A stretch of DNA of 64,000 nucleotides from Chloroflexota bacterium (GTDB lineage: Bacteria; Chloroflexota; Limnocylindria; Limnocylindrales; CSP1-4): contig PNAP01000031.1 of assembly GCA_003169735.1 (NCBI GenBank), positions 20,844 through 84,843 on the forward strand, given 5' to 3'. Numbering within the stretch: position 1 is the first letter of the stretch; every line of letters starts with the position of its first letter. The notes beneath the pieces were generated by a model. It worked only from the letters and a program-made list of their open reading frames with translations, was not told the origin of the DNA and searched no databases. Below, piece after piece: positions 19,666 to 29,845 of this stretch. The translations under genes and the position numbers were made by a program.

Positions 19666-20693
19666 GGCGGAGCGGCAAGCAGCTCGCCGAGGCGCGCCAA
19701 GTCGACATTGCCGCCGGAAGCGATCACGCAGACGGTCTCGCCGTCGTGGATGGGTACCTGGCCGGAGATGACCGCACCGAGCGCGGTCGCGCCGGCTGGT
19801 TCGAGGACCTGCTTCATCCGCTCCATCGCGAAGCGCATGCCGCCCACGATCGTCGGCTCATCGACCAGGAGGATGTCGTCCACGTAGCGACGCACGAGGT
19901 CGAGCGTCCAGGCCCCGGCGAACGGCGCCCCGAGACCATCGGCGATGGAAACCGGATGGATCTGGACCGGCTTGCCAGCCGCCAGGCCAAGCGTGATGGC
20001 GTTGCTGCGCTCCGGCTCGATGCCGATGACGCGGACGCTCGGGCGGAGCTGCTTGGCGGCGGCCGAGACACCCGAGATGAGGCCGCCACCACCGACGCCG
20101 ACGACGATGACATCGACGTCGGGCAGGTCCTCGACGATCTCGAGCCCGACGGTCCCCTGCCCGGCGATGATCTCGGGGTCATCGAACGGCGGGACGTAGA
20201 CGAGGCCGCGTTCCTCCTGGAGTTCCTGCATCCGGATGAGCGTCTCGCCCACGTGCGCACCGTGGAGCACGACTTCGGCGCCGTAGCCGGCCGCGGCGTC
20301 CGCCTTGGAGCGCGATGCGCCGGTCGGCATGCACACCGTCACTGGCACGCCGGCCGACGCGCCGACATAGGCGAGCGCGGCGGCATGGTTGCCGGCCGAG
20401 ATGGTGATGAGGCCGCGAGCACGTTCGTCGGGAGTGAGTTGGAGGACGCGGTTCGTGGCGCCGCGCGGCTTGAACGAGCCGGTGACCTGGAGATGCTCCG
20501 CCTTGAGGAAGAGGCGCGGCCTGGCGTCGCGTGACGGCCCGTCGCCGATCCGGATCCCGAGGCGCGCGCCGAGGAGGCGTGCCGCAGTTCGGGAGCTGAG
20601 CATCGGCGTTCGGTGGACGCGGCCGGCGATCCGCGCACGTGCCTCGTGGATCGCCGCGAGGGACACATCGCGAAGCGCGCGCTCGTCAGTCAC
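19656..20693 (-). CDS. Threonine ammonia-lyase / threonine-serine dehydratase (PLP)
   Basis: RTPMLSSRTA, KAEHLQVTGSFKPRGATNRV (PLP Lys), SAGNHAAALAY, VGVGGGGLISG. Confidence 0.92.
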   Translation of the reverse strand: MTDERALRDVSLAAIHEARARIAGRVHRTPMLSSRTAARLLGARLGIRIGDGPSRDARPRLFLKAEHLQVTGSFKPRGATNRVLQLTPDERARGLITISAGNHAAALAYVGASAGVPVTVCMPTGASRSKADAAAGYGAEVVLHGAHVGETLIRMQELQEERGLVYVPPFDDPEIIAGQGTVGLEIVEDLPDVDVIVVGVGGGGLISGVSAAAKQLRPSVRVIGIEPERSNAITLGLAAGKPVQIHPVSIADGLGAPFAGAWTLDLVRRYVDDILLVDEPTIVGGMRFAMERMKQVLEPAGATALGAVISGQVPIHDGETVCVIASGGNVDLARLGELLAAPPQS

Positions 20694-20699
20694 CCGAGG

Positions 20700-20705
20700 A
20701 GTCTA
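20700..20705 (-). promoter_or_regulatory. -10 element TAGACT, 6 nt before GTG 20693 (leaderless candidate)
   Basis: TAGACT-cctcgg-GTG on minus strand. Confidence 0.5.
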
Positions 20706-20780
20706 GAGCGCGAGAGCATGGTCATCGAGCGCCACAAGTCGATCAGCTGGTCGATGCGGCCGCGAGTCGCCGGGCGATGC

Positions 20781-20914
20781 GCTTACCTCCAAATGGGCAC
20801 CATGAAGCCACTGTTCACGGAATCGGAGCCATTTCCCGCCAGCCCGACCCCTTGATGCCCCTTTGGCGGCAAGCACCAGAACCGCGGCCGTCTGGTGCGC
20901 ATTTGGCGAGAAAC
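20781..20914. repeat. 134-bp REPIN/MITE-like inverted-repeat element (copy 1)
   Basis: 21-mers GGTGCCCATTTGGAGGTAAGC (rc, 20781-20801), GATGCCCCTTTGGCGGCAAGC (20854-20874), GGTGCGCATTTGGCGAGAAAC (20894-20914) plus a degenerate rc copy ~20831-20850. Confidence 0.55.
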
Positions 20915-20995
20915 GGAAGCGTCGGGCGCCCAGCCGGCAGTGCGAAGGTAGGATTCAACAATGGCTGCCGGCGACGTCGGACTCAGGTATGCGCG

Positions 20996-21172
20996 ATGGC
21001 GAGCGTGGCTTCGGACCTGTATGTCGGATGTCCTGTACCACCGGCTGGGCCTGCGGGTGCCAAGGCTCGCGACTGCGGCGACCACGACTGGTACAGCCGG
21101 GGAGATGGGATCGACGCGTGCTACCACTGCCGTGTCGAGCGTGCGACGCCAGACGACGCGCCGTGGGTTTGA
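20996..21172 (+). CDS. Candidate small Cys/His-rich protein (zinc-knuckle-like)
   Basis: MASVASDLYVGCPVPPAGPAGAKARDCGDHDWYSRGDGIDACYHCRVERATPDDAPWV; C-x2-H and CYHC spacing; no strong start signal. Confidence 0.35.
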   Translation: MASVASDLYVGCPVPPAGPAGAKARDCGDHDWYSRGDGIDACYHCRVERATPDDAPWV

Positions 21173-21181
21173 CCCAGACGC

Positions 21182-21213
21182 TACTTGCGTACTTGCGCAA
21201 TCAATGAGACACT
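21182..21213 (+). promoter_or_regulatory. arsR-type promoter/operator: tandem TACTTGCG repeat overlapping a -35/-10
   Basis: TACTTGCGTACTTGCG (21182-21197); TTGCGT-17 bp-GACACT then 6 nt to GTG 21220. Confidence 0.4.
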
Positions 21214-21219
21214 ACGGGC

Positions 21220-21555
21220 GTGACTTTGGCGACAGCACCCGACCTCTCGACCGAGACCGATGATTGCACGGACGTCTCGAGCGAGGCCGACCGGCAGCGA
21301 TTCGCAGCCATCGGTCGGGCGCTGGCCGATCCGAAGCGACTGTGCGTCCTCGAGATCCTTGCCGGCGGTGAACGCTCGGTGAGCGACCTCTCACGGGAAG
21401 CCAGCTGTCACGTCCCGAACATGAGCCAACACCTGGCGGTCCTCCGCTCGGCGGGCCTGGTCGAGACGCGGCGCGAGGGCAACGCCGTCCTCTATCGCCT
21501 CGCGAACCCACACGTCCTCGAGACTTATCGCCTCATCCAGGCGCTGGCCGGATAG
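21220..21555 (+). CDS. ArsR/SmtB family winged-helix transcriptional regulator
   Basis: FAAIGRALADPKRLCVLEILAGGERSVSDLSREASCHVPNMSQHLAVLRSAGLVETRREGNAVLYRLANP. Confidence 0.9.
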   Translation: MTLATAPDLSTETDDCTDVSSEADRQRFAAIGRALADPKRLCVLEILAGGERSVSDLSREASCHVPNMSQHLAVLRSAGLVETRREGNAVLYRLANPHVLETYRLIQALAG

Positions 21556-21578
21556 CCAGCAGAAAGGAACCCATTCCC

Positions 21579-21962
21579 ATGGCCATCAAGGAAGCGACCG
21601 ACGCGACATTCGAAGAGATGGTGCTTCACAGCGAGCGTCCAGTGGTCGTTGACTTCTGGGCGACGTGGTGCGGACCCTGCAAGATGGTCGCCCCCGAGAT
21701 GGTGAAGCTCGCCGCGAAGTACGAGGGCGCGGTCGATGTCGTCAAGGTCGATGTCGACGCCAACCCCGGCATCTCGCAGGCGTTCAACATCATGAGCATC
21801 CCCACCATCGCGTTCTTCCGGCCCGGCGCAACGCCCCAGGGCGTCGTCGGCTTCCGCCAGCTCGAGCAGCTCGAGCAGCAGTTCGGACTGGCCCAGTTCA
21901 TCCCCGCCCCGGCCGCTCCGGTCGCCACGGCGACGCCCACCTCGGGCGACTCCGCCACCTGA
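21579..21962 (+). CDS. trxA: Thioredoxin
   Basis: VVDFWATWCGPCKMVAPEM (WCGPC), VDVDANPGISQAFNIMSIPTIAFF. Confidence 0.94.
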   Translation: MAIKEATDATFEEMVLHSERPVVVDFWATWCGPCKMVAPEMVKLAAKYEGAVDVVKVDVDANPGISQAFNIMSIPTIAFFRPGATPQGVVGFRQLEQLEQQFGLAQFIPAPAAPVATATPTSGDSAT

Positions 21963-21983
21963 CCTCGCTCTCCGCACACCCCG

Positions 21984-22016
21984 ACGCCCCGGCCGACCCC
22001 CGGGGCGTTTCCTTTT
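21984..22016 (+). terminator. Rho-independent terminator after thioredoxin
   Basis: ACGCCCCGG-ccgaccc-CCGGGGCGT followed by TTCCTTTTG. Confidence 0.75.
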
Positions 22017-22045
22017 GCCCCGAGCTGTTCGACGGCATCGACCAG

Positions 22046-22531
22046 TCACTCAGGACCGCTGGGTTCGGACAGCCGCATCAGGAGCGCGGGACCATCGGGG
22101 TGATCGTCCCAGGGGCGGTCGATGCTGAACCCGGCCTTCTCCCAGGCACGGATGGCTCGAGGGTTGTCCTGCGCCGGGTCCACGGTGATGTCGCGCCAAC
22201 CGCGGTCGCGCACCAGATGCGAGATCAGCAGTCGCGCCGCCATCGGCCCCAAGCCCTGGTCCCGCCACTCGGGCACCAGCATCATGTCGAGCCCTGCGTC
22301 ACCCGGGCCTTCGAGGTGGTACTGGATGTAGCCGATGGGCTGCTCCGCGGACTCGACGATGAAAGACTCGACTCGTGGACATCGAAGGCCGATGTACTTG
22401 GTTGCCACTTCATCTCTGGTGAGCGCCCGTCCGCCCCACCATCGATAGATCTCCAGCTCGGCAAACCAATGTGCAAGCAGGTCGAGGTCCCGCGAGGTCG
22501 ATGGCCGAAGTCGGAGCCCACCGGCTTCCAA
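22046..22531 (-). CDS. GNAT acetyltransferase, AAC(6')-like
   Basis: LRLRPSTSRDLDLLAHWF..., QPIGYIQYHLEG, WRDQGLGPMAARLLISHLV, DPAQDNPRAIRAWEKAGF, HPDGPALLMRL. Confidence 0.8.
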   Translation of the reverse strand: MEAGGLRLRPSTSRDLDLLAHWFAELEIYRWWGGRALTRDEVATKYIGLRCPRVESFIVESAEQPIGYIQYHLEGPGDAGLDMMLVPEWRDQGLGPMAARLLISHLVRDRGWRDITVDPAQDNPRAIRAWEKAGFSIDRPWDDHPDGPALLMRLSEPSGPE

Positions 22532-22567
22532 GATGGGGTGAGGATGGTCCAGTTGCCGCCCTCCGAT

Positions 22568-22888
22568 CTAGGACTCGGCGGCGCGCCAGGCGCTCAGGAA
22601 CCAGGCTTCGGCTCGGTCAAGGACGAACTGATCGACCGTCGGCGGGGCGAAACGGATCCAGCCGCCGCCGCGGCGGGAGGCGGACACGTTGGGCGTCGCC
22701 TCGACGGCCTCCGCGACATCGGGATCGAGGCGAAGCTCGATGGCTCGCCCGTCGGTGATCGCGAACGCGACGTCGTCGCGCCGATACTCGATGACATCGT
22801 CGAGGTGGTGGGCGCTCGCCGAGTCCAGATCGGCCGCTAATCGGGCGAACAGGTCTGCCATGGTGGCACCCGCTCCGCCGCCGTTCAT
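22568..22888 (-). CDS. Hypothetical protein
   Basis: MNGGGAGATMADLFARLAADLDSASAHHLDDVIEYRRDDVAFAITDG...; start overlaps upstream stop. Confidence 0.6.
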   Translation of the reverse strand: MNGGGAGATMADLFARLAADLDSASAHHLDDVIEYRRDDVAFAITDGRAIELRLDPDVAEAVEATPNVSASRRGGGWIRFAPPTVDQFVLDRAEAWFLSAWRAAES

Positions 22889-23331
22889 CGGCCCCAGCTC
22901 AGGATCCGCTCCGGGTCGACGATGATGACGATCGGCGTGCCCTTCTCGGCCATCTTGTTGGCCATCTCGATGGGGGGACGGTCGGGCAGGTAGCGGCGGA
23001 TCTGGGCCTGGCTGATGCGGATGTACTCGGCCCTGCCGTCGTCCCCGTCGACGATCCAGGCGCTGCCGCGGACAAGGATGCCGCGCTTTCGCCGGAGGTC
23101 TCCATCGATCTCCAGTGCCGCGCGGCCGGTTCGCCGGATATTCGCGACCTTGTGGTCCGTGGCGTCCGTGCCGATGGAGAACCGCTCGCCGTCCCAGTGG
23201 AACCAGGCCGGCACCACGTGAGCATCGCCGTTCTTCTCGATGGTCCCGATGCGGCACAGGTTCGGCTCGTCGAGGAAACCGGTCAGCGCGTTCGGATCGG
23301 CGGCCCAGCCGCCAACCTTGATGGCCGCCAT
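22885..23331 (-). CDS. Pyridoxamine 5'-phosphate oxidase-like / F420-binding split-barrel protein
   Basis: GFLDEPNLCRIGTIEKNGDAHVVPAWFHWDGERFSIGTDATDHKVANIRRTGRAALEID. Confidence 0.85.
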   Translation of the reverse strand: MAAIKVGGWAADPNALTGFLDEPNLCRIGTIEKNGDAHVVPAWFHWDGERFSIGTDATDHKVANIRRTGRAALEIDGDLRRKRGILVRGSAWIVDGDDGRAEYIRISQAQIRRYLPDRPPIEMANKMAEKGTPIVIIVDPERILSWGR

Positions 23332-25091
23332 CAGACCGCGACCGGCTCTCGATACTCGCCGAACACGGCGCGCAGCACCCCGCACATCTCGCCGAGCGTG
23401 GCATACGCGACCGCGCATTCCACCAGCGCCGGCATCACGTTCGCTTCCGAGGATCCGGGCCGCGCTGCCAGGTCGCGCAACCGTGCCAGCGCCTGCGAGA
23501 CCGCGTCCGGGTCGCGCTCCAGCCGCACCCGCGCCAATCTCGCCAGGTGCCGCTGCTTACTCTCCTCGCTGACCACGAGCAGCGGGATCTCCACCTTCTC
23601 GTCCGGATCCGCGTACACGTTTACGCCGACCATCTCGCGCTCGCCCGCGTCCAGCTCACGCTGGAAGCGATACGCCGCGTCGGCGATCTCCTTCTGCGGA
23701 TAGCCCGTCGCGATGGCCGCGACCATGCCGCCAAGGGCATCGATCTCGTCGAGGTACCGCCACACCTGCCGCTCGACCTCGTTGGTCAGCGACTCCACGA
23801 ACCACGACCCGCCGAGCGGATCCACCGTATTCGTCACGCCACTCTCCGCGGCGATGATCTGCTGCTGCCTGAGCGCCAGCAACGCGGCCTCTGCCGAGGG
23901 CACCGCCCATGCCTCGTCGTACGCGTCGGTGTGCAGTGACTGCGACCCTCCCAGGACGCCCGCCAGGGCCTGCAGCGCGACCCGCGTGAGATTGTTCAAG
24001 GGCTGCTGGGCGGTCAGCGACACGCCGGCGGTCTGCGTGTGGAAGCGCATCCAGGTCGAGCGTTCGTTCTCGGCGCGGTAGCGCTGCGTCATCAGCTTCC
24101 ACCAGATGCGCCGCGCGGCCCGGAACTTGGCGATCTCCTCGAAGAAGTCGCTGTGGCTGTTGAAGAAGAACGACAGCCGCGGCGCGAACTCATCGACGCG
24201 CAAGCCCCGGCGCAGCGCTTCCTCCACGTAGGCCATGCCGTCGGCGATGGTGAAGGCGAGCTCCTGGACGGCGGTCGAGCCAGCCTCGCGGATGTGGTAG
24301 CCCGAGATCGAGATCGTGTTCCAGCGCGGCATCTCGCGCGTCCCGAACTCGATCGTGTCGGTGACCAGGCGGATCGAGGGTTCGGGCGGGAAGAGGAATT
24401 CCTTCTGGGCAACGAACTCCTTGAGGATGTCGTTCTGGAGCGTGCCCTCCAGGATCGCCCGCGGGAAGCCGCGCTTCTCGGCCGCCGCGATGTACATCGC
24501 CCAGATCGGCGCGGCCGGCGAATTGATGGTCATCGAGGTCGACACGCGGTCCAGGGGGATCTCGTCGAGCAGGATCTCCATGTCCGCGAGGGAACTGACC
24601 GCAACGCCGCACGTGCCGAACTCCCCATCCGCCTCGGGATCGTCGGTGTCGTAGCCATACAGCGTGGGCATGTCGTAGGCGATCGAGAGGCCGGTCTGGC
24701 CGGCCCGCAGGAGCTGGTGGAATCGAGCGTTCGTGTCCTCCGCCGCACCGAAGCCCGCGAACATGCGCATCGTCCACAGGCGCGTCCGATAGCCCGTCGG
24801 GTGGACGCCGCGGGTGAACGGTGGCTCGCCCGGGAAGCCGACATCGCGCAGCGGATCGAAACCGGACCACGCGCCAGCGCCCGTGCGCAGCGGTTCACCG
24901 AGATGGTCGACCGCGGTCGGGCCGCCACCACCGGCACTCGTCCCCTGCCAATCCACCGGCGAGTACAGCCGAGCGATCTCGACATCGCTCATCGTGCTGA
25001 AGCGCGGCCGGCGTTCCGGCGTCCGAGCCTGGGCCTCGTGCAGCGTCCGGCGCTCCCAGCTGCGTTGTCGCTGGGCCCAGTCGTCGGTCAT
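23331..25091 (-). CDS. Acyl-CoA mutase large (catalytic) subunit, methylmalonyl-CoA mutase family
   Basis: [100 protein letters not shown]. Confidence 0.95.
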   Translation of the reverse strand: MTDDWAQRQRSWERRTLHEAQARTPERRPRFSTMSDVEIARLYSPVDWQGTSAGGGGPTAVDHLGEPLRTGAGAWSGFDPLRDVGFPGEPPFTRGVHPTGYRTRLWTMRMFAGFGAAEDTNARFHQLLRAGQTGLSIAYDMPTLYGYDTDDPEADGEFGTCGVAVSSLADMEILLDEIPLDRVSTSMTINSPAAPIWAMYIAAAEKRGFPRAILEGTLQNDILKEFVAQKEFLFPPEPSIRLVTDTIEFGTREMPRWNTISISGYHIREAGSTAVQELAFTIADGMAYVEEALRRGLRVDEFAPRLSFFFNSHSDFFEEIAKFRAARRIWWKLMTQRYRAENERSTWMRFHTQTAGVSLTAQQPLNNLTRVALQALAGVLGGSQSLHTDAYDEAWAVPSAEAALLALRQQQIIAAESGVTNTVDPLGGSWFVESLTNEVERQVWRYLDEIDALGGMVAAIATGYPQKEIADAAYRFQRELDAGEREMVGVNVYADPDEKVEIPLLVVSEESKQRHLARLARVRLERDPDAVSQALARLRDLAARPGSSEANVMPALVECAVAYATLGEMCGVLRAVFGEYREPVAV

Positions 25092-25098
25092 GGCGGCG

Positions 25099-25104
25099 AC
25101 TCTA
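25099..25104 (-). promoter_or_regulatory. -10 element TAGAGT, 7 nt before ATG 25091 (leaderless candidate)
   Basis: TAGAGT-cgccgcc-ATG on minus strand. Confidence 0.45.
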
Positions 25105-25244
25105 GCACGGGCCCAGTCACCGACCGGCTGGGCCGTTCGGCGGCGTTCCATGCGGGCCTGATGCGCCTACGCATGGTCTGGTGCATAGAGGCTCGGTTGA
25201 TGCACGTGTGATACAGTCCGGCCCGTGCCCCCATTGCTGGGGCG

Positions 25245-26030
25245 ATGCAAGCCGTGTTGCGTCGTCTCCTGAGGCCACGTGGGCGATCACGACCCGTGTC
25301 CCGGACGTCGATCGTTTCCCTCGTCGCCATCCTCACCATCGTCGGTGGCCAGGTTTCGCCAGTCGCGACCCAGACGCCGACCACATCGTTCGACGGCAAT
25401 GCCGATCGAGCCGCCGCCAGCCGCCGGATCGCGTTCCTGCCGATGCTCGGGTTCGACTCGATGTCGGTAGCGACGACGAGCCGGGCCGGCGTCGGCGCCT
25501 CGGACGCGCAGTGGGTCTCGCTGGCACCGACGCCCATCGGTGAGGCGATCGCCTTGCCGCCATCAAGTCCATCGGTCGTTTCGAGCGCCGGTTCCGCAAC
25601 CGCGTTCGGTGCGGTCGCCGCGGCCGCTGCCAAGGCGCGGGCTCACACCCACACGTCCCGGCACGAACCGCAACTCAAACCCAAGCCCGCGGCGCCGCGC
25701 TACACCGCCGTGGGCGCTTGGCATATGGCGCCGAGTGCCAGTTGGTACGGGCCCGACTTCTACGGCCACCAGACGGCCTGCGGCCAGCGGTATACCCGTC
25801 GCATCGTCGGCGTGGCCAGTCGCACCTTGCCGTGCGGCACGCTCGTGCAGCTCCATTGGCACGGCATCACCGTCGTGGCGCCGGTCATCGACCGTGGCCC
25901 GTACGGCGCGGCGACCAACATCTTCGACCTGAGTCATGCCCTGGCGTGCAGGCTCCTCCGCCCGAGCAGCAACTCCAACGGCTGCTTCACTCGCTACGAC
26001 GTGGCCTGGCGCATCGTCCGGCGCGACTGA
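25245..26030 (+). CDS. Secreted RlpA-like double-psi beta-barrel protein
   Basis: N-terminal hydrophobic segment; ASWYGPDFYGHQTACGQRYTRRIVGVASRTLPCGTLVQLHWHGITVVAPVIDRGPYGAATNIFDLSHALA. Confidence 0.85.
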   Translation: MQAVLRRLLRPRGRSRPVSRTSIVSLVAILTIVGGQVSPVATQTPTTSFDGNADRAAASRRIAFLPMLGFDSMSVATTSRAGVGASDAQWVSLAPTPIGEAIALPPSSPSVVSSAGSATAFGAVAAAAAKARAHTHTSRHEPQLKPKPAAPRYTAVGAWHMAPSASWYGPDFYGHQTACGQRYTRRIVGVASRTLPCGTLVQLHWHGITVVAPVIDRGPYGAATNIFDLSHALACRLLRPSSNSNGCFTRYDVAWRIVRRD

Positions 26031-26378
26031 CCGATCGGGCCCCGGCGGAGGCACGACCGGGCCACACCACCCTCTTTGCCAGTGCTCTGCCCATGGACCC
26101 GGTCCCATGGTCCGGTGTCGCCGAGTACCGCGTCGCCATTGGAACCACGTGGCGCCGACGGTAACGTTCAGCTCGCCGTCGTCTCCGATCCATTGGGGGC
26201 GGCCCGAGGCGTCGACCACCGAGTCAGGGAACGAACGCGATCCGGCCAGGGAACTACAAGATCGCCGCTCCCGGAAGACGAGTCGAATAACTGGAACCAT
26301 CCGGCCAAACCGGACCGACCAGGGAACAGGGCCGACGGCGGAATCATCGGATCATCGCTCCCGCCATCGGGCGCCAGG

Positions 26379-26397
26379 TCGAGTCGAGCAGACTCGA
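26379..26397 (-). terminator. Hairpin downstream of DnaJ-domain gene
   Basis: TCGAGTC-gagca-GACTCGA perfect 7-bp stem. Confidence 0.4.
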
Positions 26398-26427
26398 GCC
26401 TCAGATGATCAAGCCCCGGCTCGTCGC

Positions 26428-27243
26428 CTACGAACCGGTCGCCGATGTCTCCGACTCGGTCGCCCGATCCCGTCCCTCCCCGAAGCCGGTCCGTGAAGGG
26501 CGCAGGATGCGCGGCACGCCACGCTCGTCCATGTCCGCCTGGATCACGCGCGCTCCCATCACCAGATCACGGTCGCGGGTGATGGTGTGGGCGATCCAAT
26601 CGATGTACGTCGGTTCATGGTCGGCGACCTCGCCGAGCGTCCGGCCGTGGAAACGCCCGAAGACGAGCGGCGTCTCGCGTGCTTCCTGGAGTGAAGGAAG
26701 CCGCGCCGAGGGGCCGGAAGCACGCCGCCTGACCGGGCCGGTCGGCGTGCTCGCGCGCAGGTCCGAGTCGGGATAGCGGCGGCCGGTCGGCGCATGGCCC
26801 GACAACGGCGATCGGCCGGGGCTCGTCGTCGCGTTGCGGCGATGGAACGCGGCGCTGGTGTCGAAGCGGGCGGTGACCGGTCGTGACACCGGAGGTGGCG
26901 GCGGACCGCCACTCCCGCCGCTCCCGGCCCAGTCGGTCGATGCGCCGGGGTCGAAACCCGCCGCGCCCGGGTGCGGTTGCGGGTCATGGGCGCTCGCCCG
27001 CCGTGCCTGGGGAGAGGCGTCATATCGAGCGCGCCGGATCGGGTCGCGCAACAGGTCGTAAGCGGCATTGATGCGCGCCATGCGCGCCGTCAGGCGCTTG
27101 GTCTCGCTGCCCTCGCCGCCGGCACGATCGGGGTGGTGCTCGCGCGCGAGCGCGCGCCATCGTCGCTTGATGACCGGCTCGGCCGCGTCGTGCGCAACGC
27201 CGAGGACGCTGTACGGGTCGCCTCTGAAAGTCGATACGGGCAT
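26428..27243 (-). CDS. DnaJ-domain protein
   Basis: DPYSVLGVAHDAAEPVIKRRWRALAREHHPDRAGG (HPD motif); C-terminal LPSLQEARETPLVFGRFHGRTLGEVADHEPTYIDWIA. Confidence 0.88.
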   Translation of the reverse strand: MPVSTFRGDPYSVLGVAHDAAEPVIKRRWRALAREHHPDRAGGEGSETKRLTARMARINAAYDLLRDPIRRARYDASPQARRASAHDPQPHPGAAGFDPGASTDWAGSGGSGGPPPPPVSRPVTARFDTSAAFHRRNATTSPGRSPLSGHAPTGRRYPDSDLRASTPTGPVRRRASGPSARLPSLQEARETPLVFGRFHGRTLGEVADHEPTYIDWIAHTITRDRDLVMGARVIQADMDERGVPRILRPSRTGFGEGRDRATESETSATGS

Positions 27244-27251
27244 ACCCTCCG

Positions 27252-27257
27252 AGGCTA
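27252..27257 (-). promoter_or_regulatory. -10 element TAGCCT, 8 nt before ATG 27243
   Basis: TAGCCT-cggagggt-ATG on minus strand. Confidence 0.4.
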
Positions 27258-27299
27258 CCACGCGCAGTGCGAGTCAACCCCGCGGCGCCGCGCGCGACC

Positions 27300-27305
27300 T
27301 ACACT
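27300..27305 (+). promoter_or_regulatory. -10 element TACACT, 6 nt before GTG 27312 (leaderless candidate)
   Basis: TACACT-gaatgc-GTG. Confidence 0.5.
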
Positions 27306-27311
27306 GAATGC

Positions 27312-28409
<1,098 letters not shown>

Positions 28410-28448
28410 CGCCTCGTACACTCACGCCACCAGACCGGGAGGAGATGC

Positions 28449-29786
28449 ATGTCCGATACGATTCGACCCGAAGACGAGCCGATCTCCGACGCTGCGCCAG
28501 CCGAGCCCGAGCCGGCGTCCGTCACGGCTGATCCCGGAGCCGCTGACCCCGTCACCTCGCCGCAGCCGACCTACATCGTCCCCGGCCTCGACGACGCAGC
28601 ACCCACGAGTGCCCCGCCCCCTGCTTCGCCGGCGCAGCCGGCCTGGATGGCGGCGCTCGGCCCGACACCGACGATCGCGCCACCGGCGCCCCCCGCGCCC
28701 GTGGACGCGCCGCCGCCCGTTGCGCCGCCCGCGTCCCCGAAGCCGGCCTGGTTGGAGGCCCTCGGCCCGACACCCCCGGTCGCGCCACCACCGGCGCCGC
28801 TCGGCCCTGTCCCTGCCCAGCCCTCGTGGGTGTCGACGCCCAGCCAGGCGGTCGATCCCCGGCCCTCCGCGCCGGCCTGGCCGCCGGCTCCGATCGCACC
28901 GCCCGTGCTGCCACCGATCGCGCCGCTCCCTTCGGTATCGGCCGACTCTCCGACCGAGACGGCCTTCCAGCCCGTCGTGGCTCCACCGGCCATCAGCACA
29001 CCGCCGGCGTACGTGGCGCCCCCGGCGCAAGTGGCTCCGCCCGTGTACGTGGCTCCGCCTGTGTACGTGGCACCACCGACGTTCGCCCCGCTCCCGGGTG
29101 CGGCCCCGCCACAGCCGTACGGCCAAGAGGGAACGGCCACGTATCCGATCGGCGGTCAACCACAGCCTCAGCCGACGGCCTATCCGCCGACCTACCAGCA
29201 ACCGAACTTCCAACAACCACCAGGCCCGGGCGGATACCCGCCGCCCTACCCGCCCGCCGGACAGCCGTGGGCGCAACCGCCAGCGGCGGGCTGGACCCAG
29301 ACGCCGACCGGCCCGACCGGCGTCATGCGATACGGAAACTCGGTCGTGGCCAAGTTCGCGGCACTGCTGCTGTTCGTCGTAGCGGCAACCGTCATCGGGC
29401 TGGGCATCGCGCTGGTCGCGTTCGCGAAGAGCGCCGGGCCGGTCAACGATCTCGGGGTCGGCACGCCGATCGCCGCGAGCATCGTGATCTTCGGCGTCGT
29501 TGCCCTCCTGGCGGTGATCGGCATCCTCTTCCACCGCGGCTGGGCCAGAGGCCTCGGGCTCCTCGTGTCGCTGGCCGGGATGGTGCTCGGCGGGGCCATC
29601 GTCTGGGCCGCACGATCGAACTTCAGTGGCGACTTCGATCTCGGGTCTGGGACGCGCCACTACGCGGTGAGCGCCCCCGATACCGCGACGCTGGCCGCCG
29701 CCGCCATCCCGCTGGTCGTCTTCGCGCTGATCTTCCTGGCGCTGCTCATCGGCGGCAAGCATTTCCGCAAGGTTCGGGTCACGTAA
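28449..29786 (+). CDS. Proline-rich membrane protein
   Basis: Long Pro/Ala-rich N-terminus, then four hydrophobic helices; SD GGGAGGAG. Confidence 0.75.
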   Translation: MSDTIRPEDEPISDAAPAEPEPASVTADPGAADPVTSPQPTYIVPGLDDAAPTSAPPPASPAQPAWMAALGPTPTIAPPAPPAPVDAPPPVAPPASPKPAWLEALGPTPPVAPPPAPLGPVPAQPSWVSTPSQAVDPRPSAPAWPPAPIAPPVLPPIAPLPSVSADSPTETAFQPVVAPPAISTPPAYVAPPAQVAPPVYVAPPVYVAPPTFAPLPGAAPPQPYGQEGTATYPIGGQPQPQPTAYPPTYQQPNFQQPPGPGGYPPPYPPAGQPWAQPPAAGWTQTPTGPTGVMRYGNSVVAKFAALLLFVVAATVIGLGIALVAFAKSAGPVNDLGVGTPIAASIVIFGVVALLAVIGILFHRGWARGLGLLVSLAGMVLGGAIVWAARSNFSGDFDLGSGTRHYAVSAPDTATLAAAAIPLVVFALIFLALLIGGKHFRKVRVT

Positions 29787-29845
29787 GGCGTGCGCGTGCC
29801 GTAGTCTGGAGACGCACCAGTCGATCGATACGGGAGGCGACCGAG

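Noticed and set aside
25181-25217. GTGCAT...ATGCAC inverted repeat before the RlpA-like gene as a regulated promoter
   Set aside because: A -10-like TACAGT exists but no plausible -35 at proper spacing and no family of sites; evidence too thin.
26092-26111. CCATGGACCCGGTCCCATGG palindrome as an operator
   Set aside because: Located between convergent genes, imperfect, with no promoter nearby; may be incidental or part of a weak terminator.
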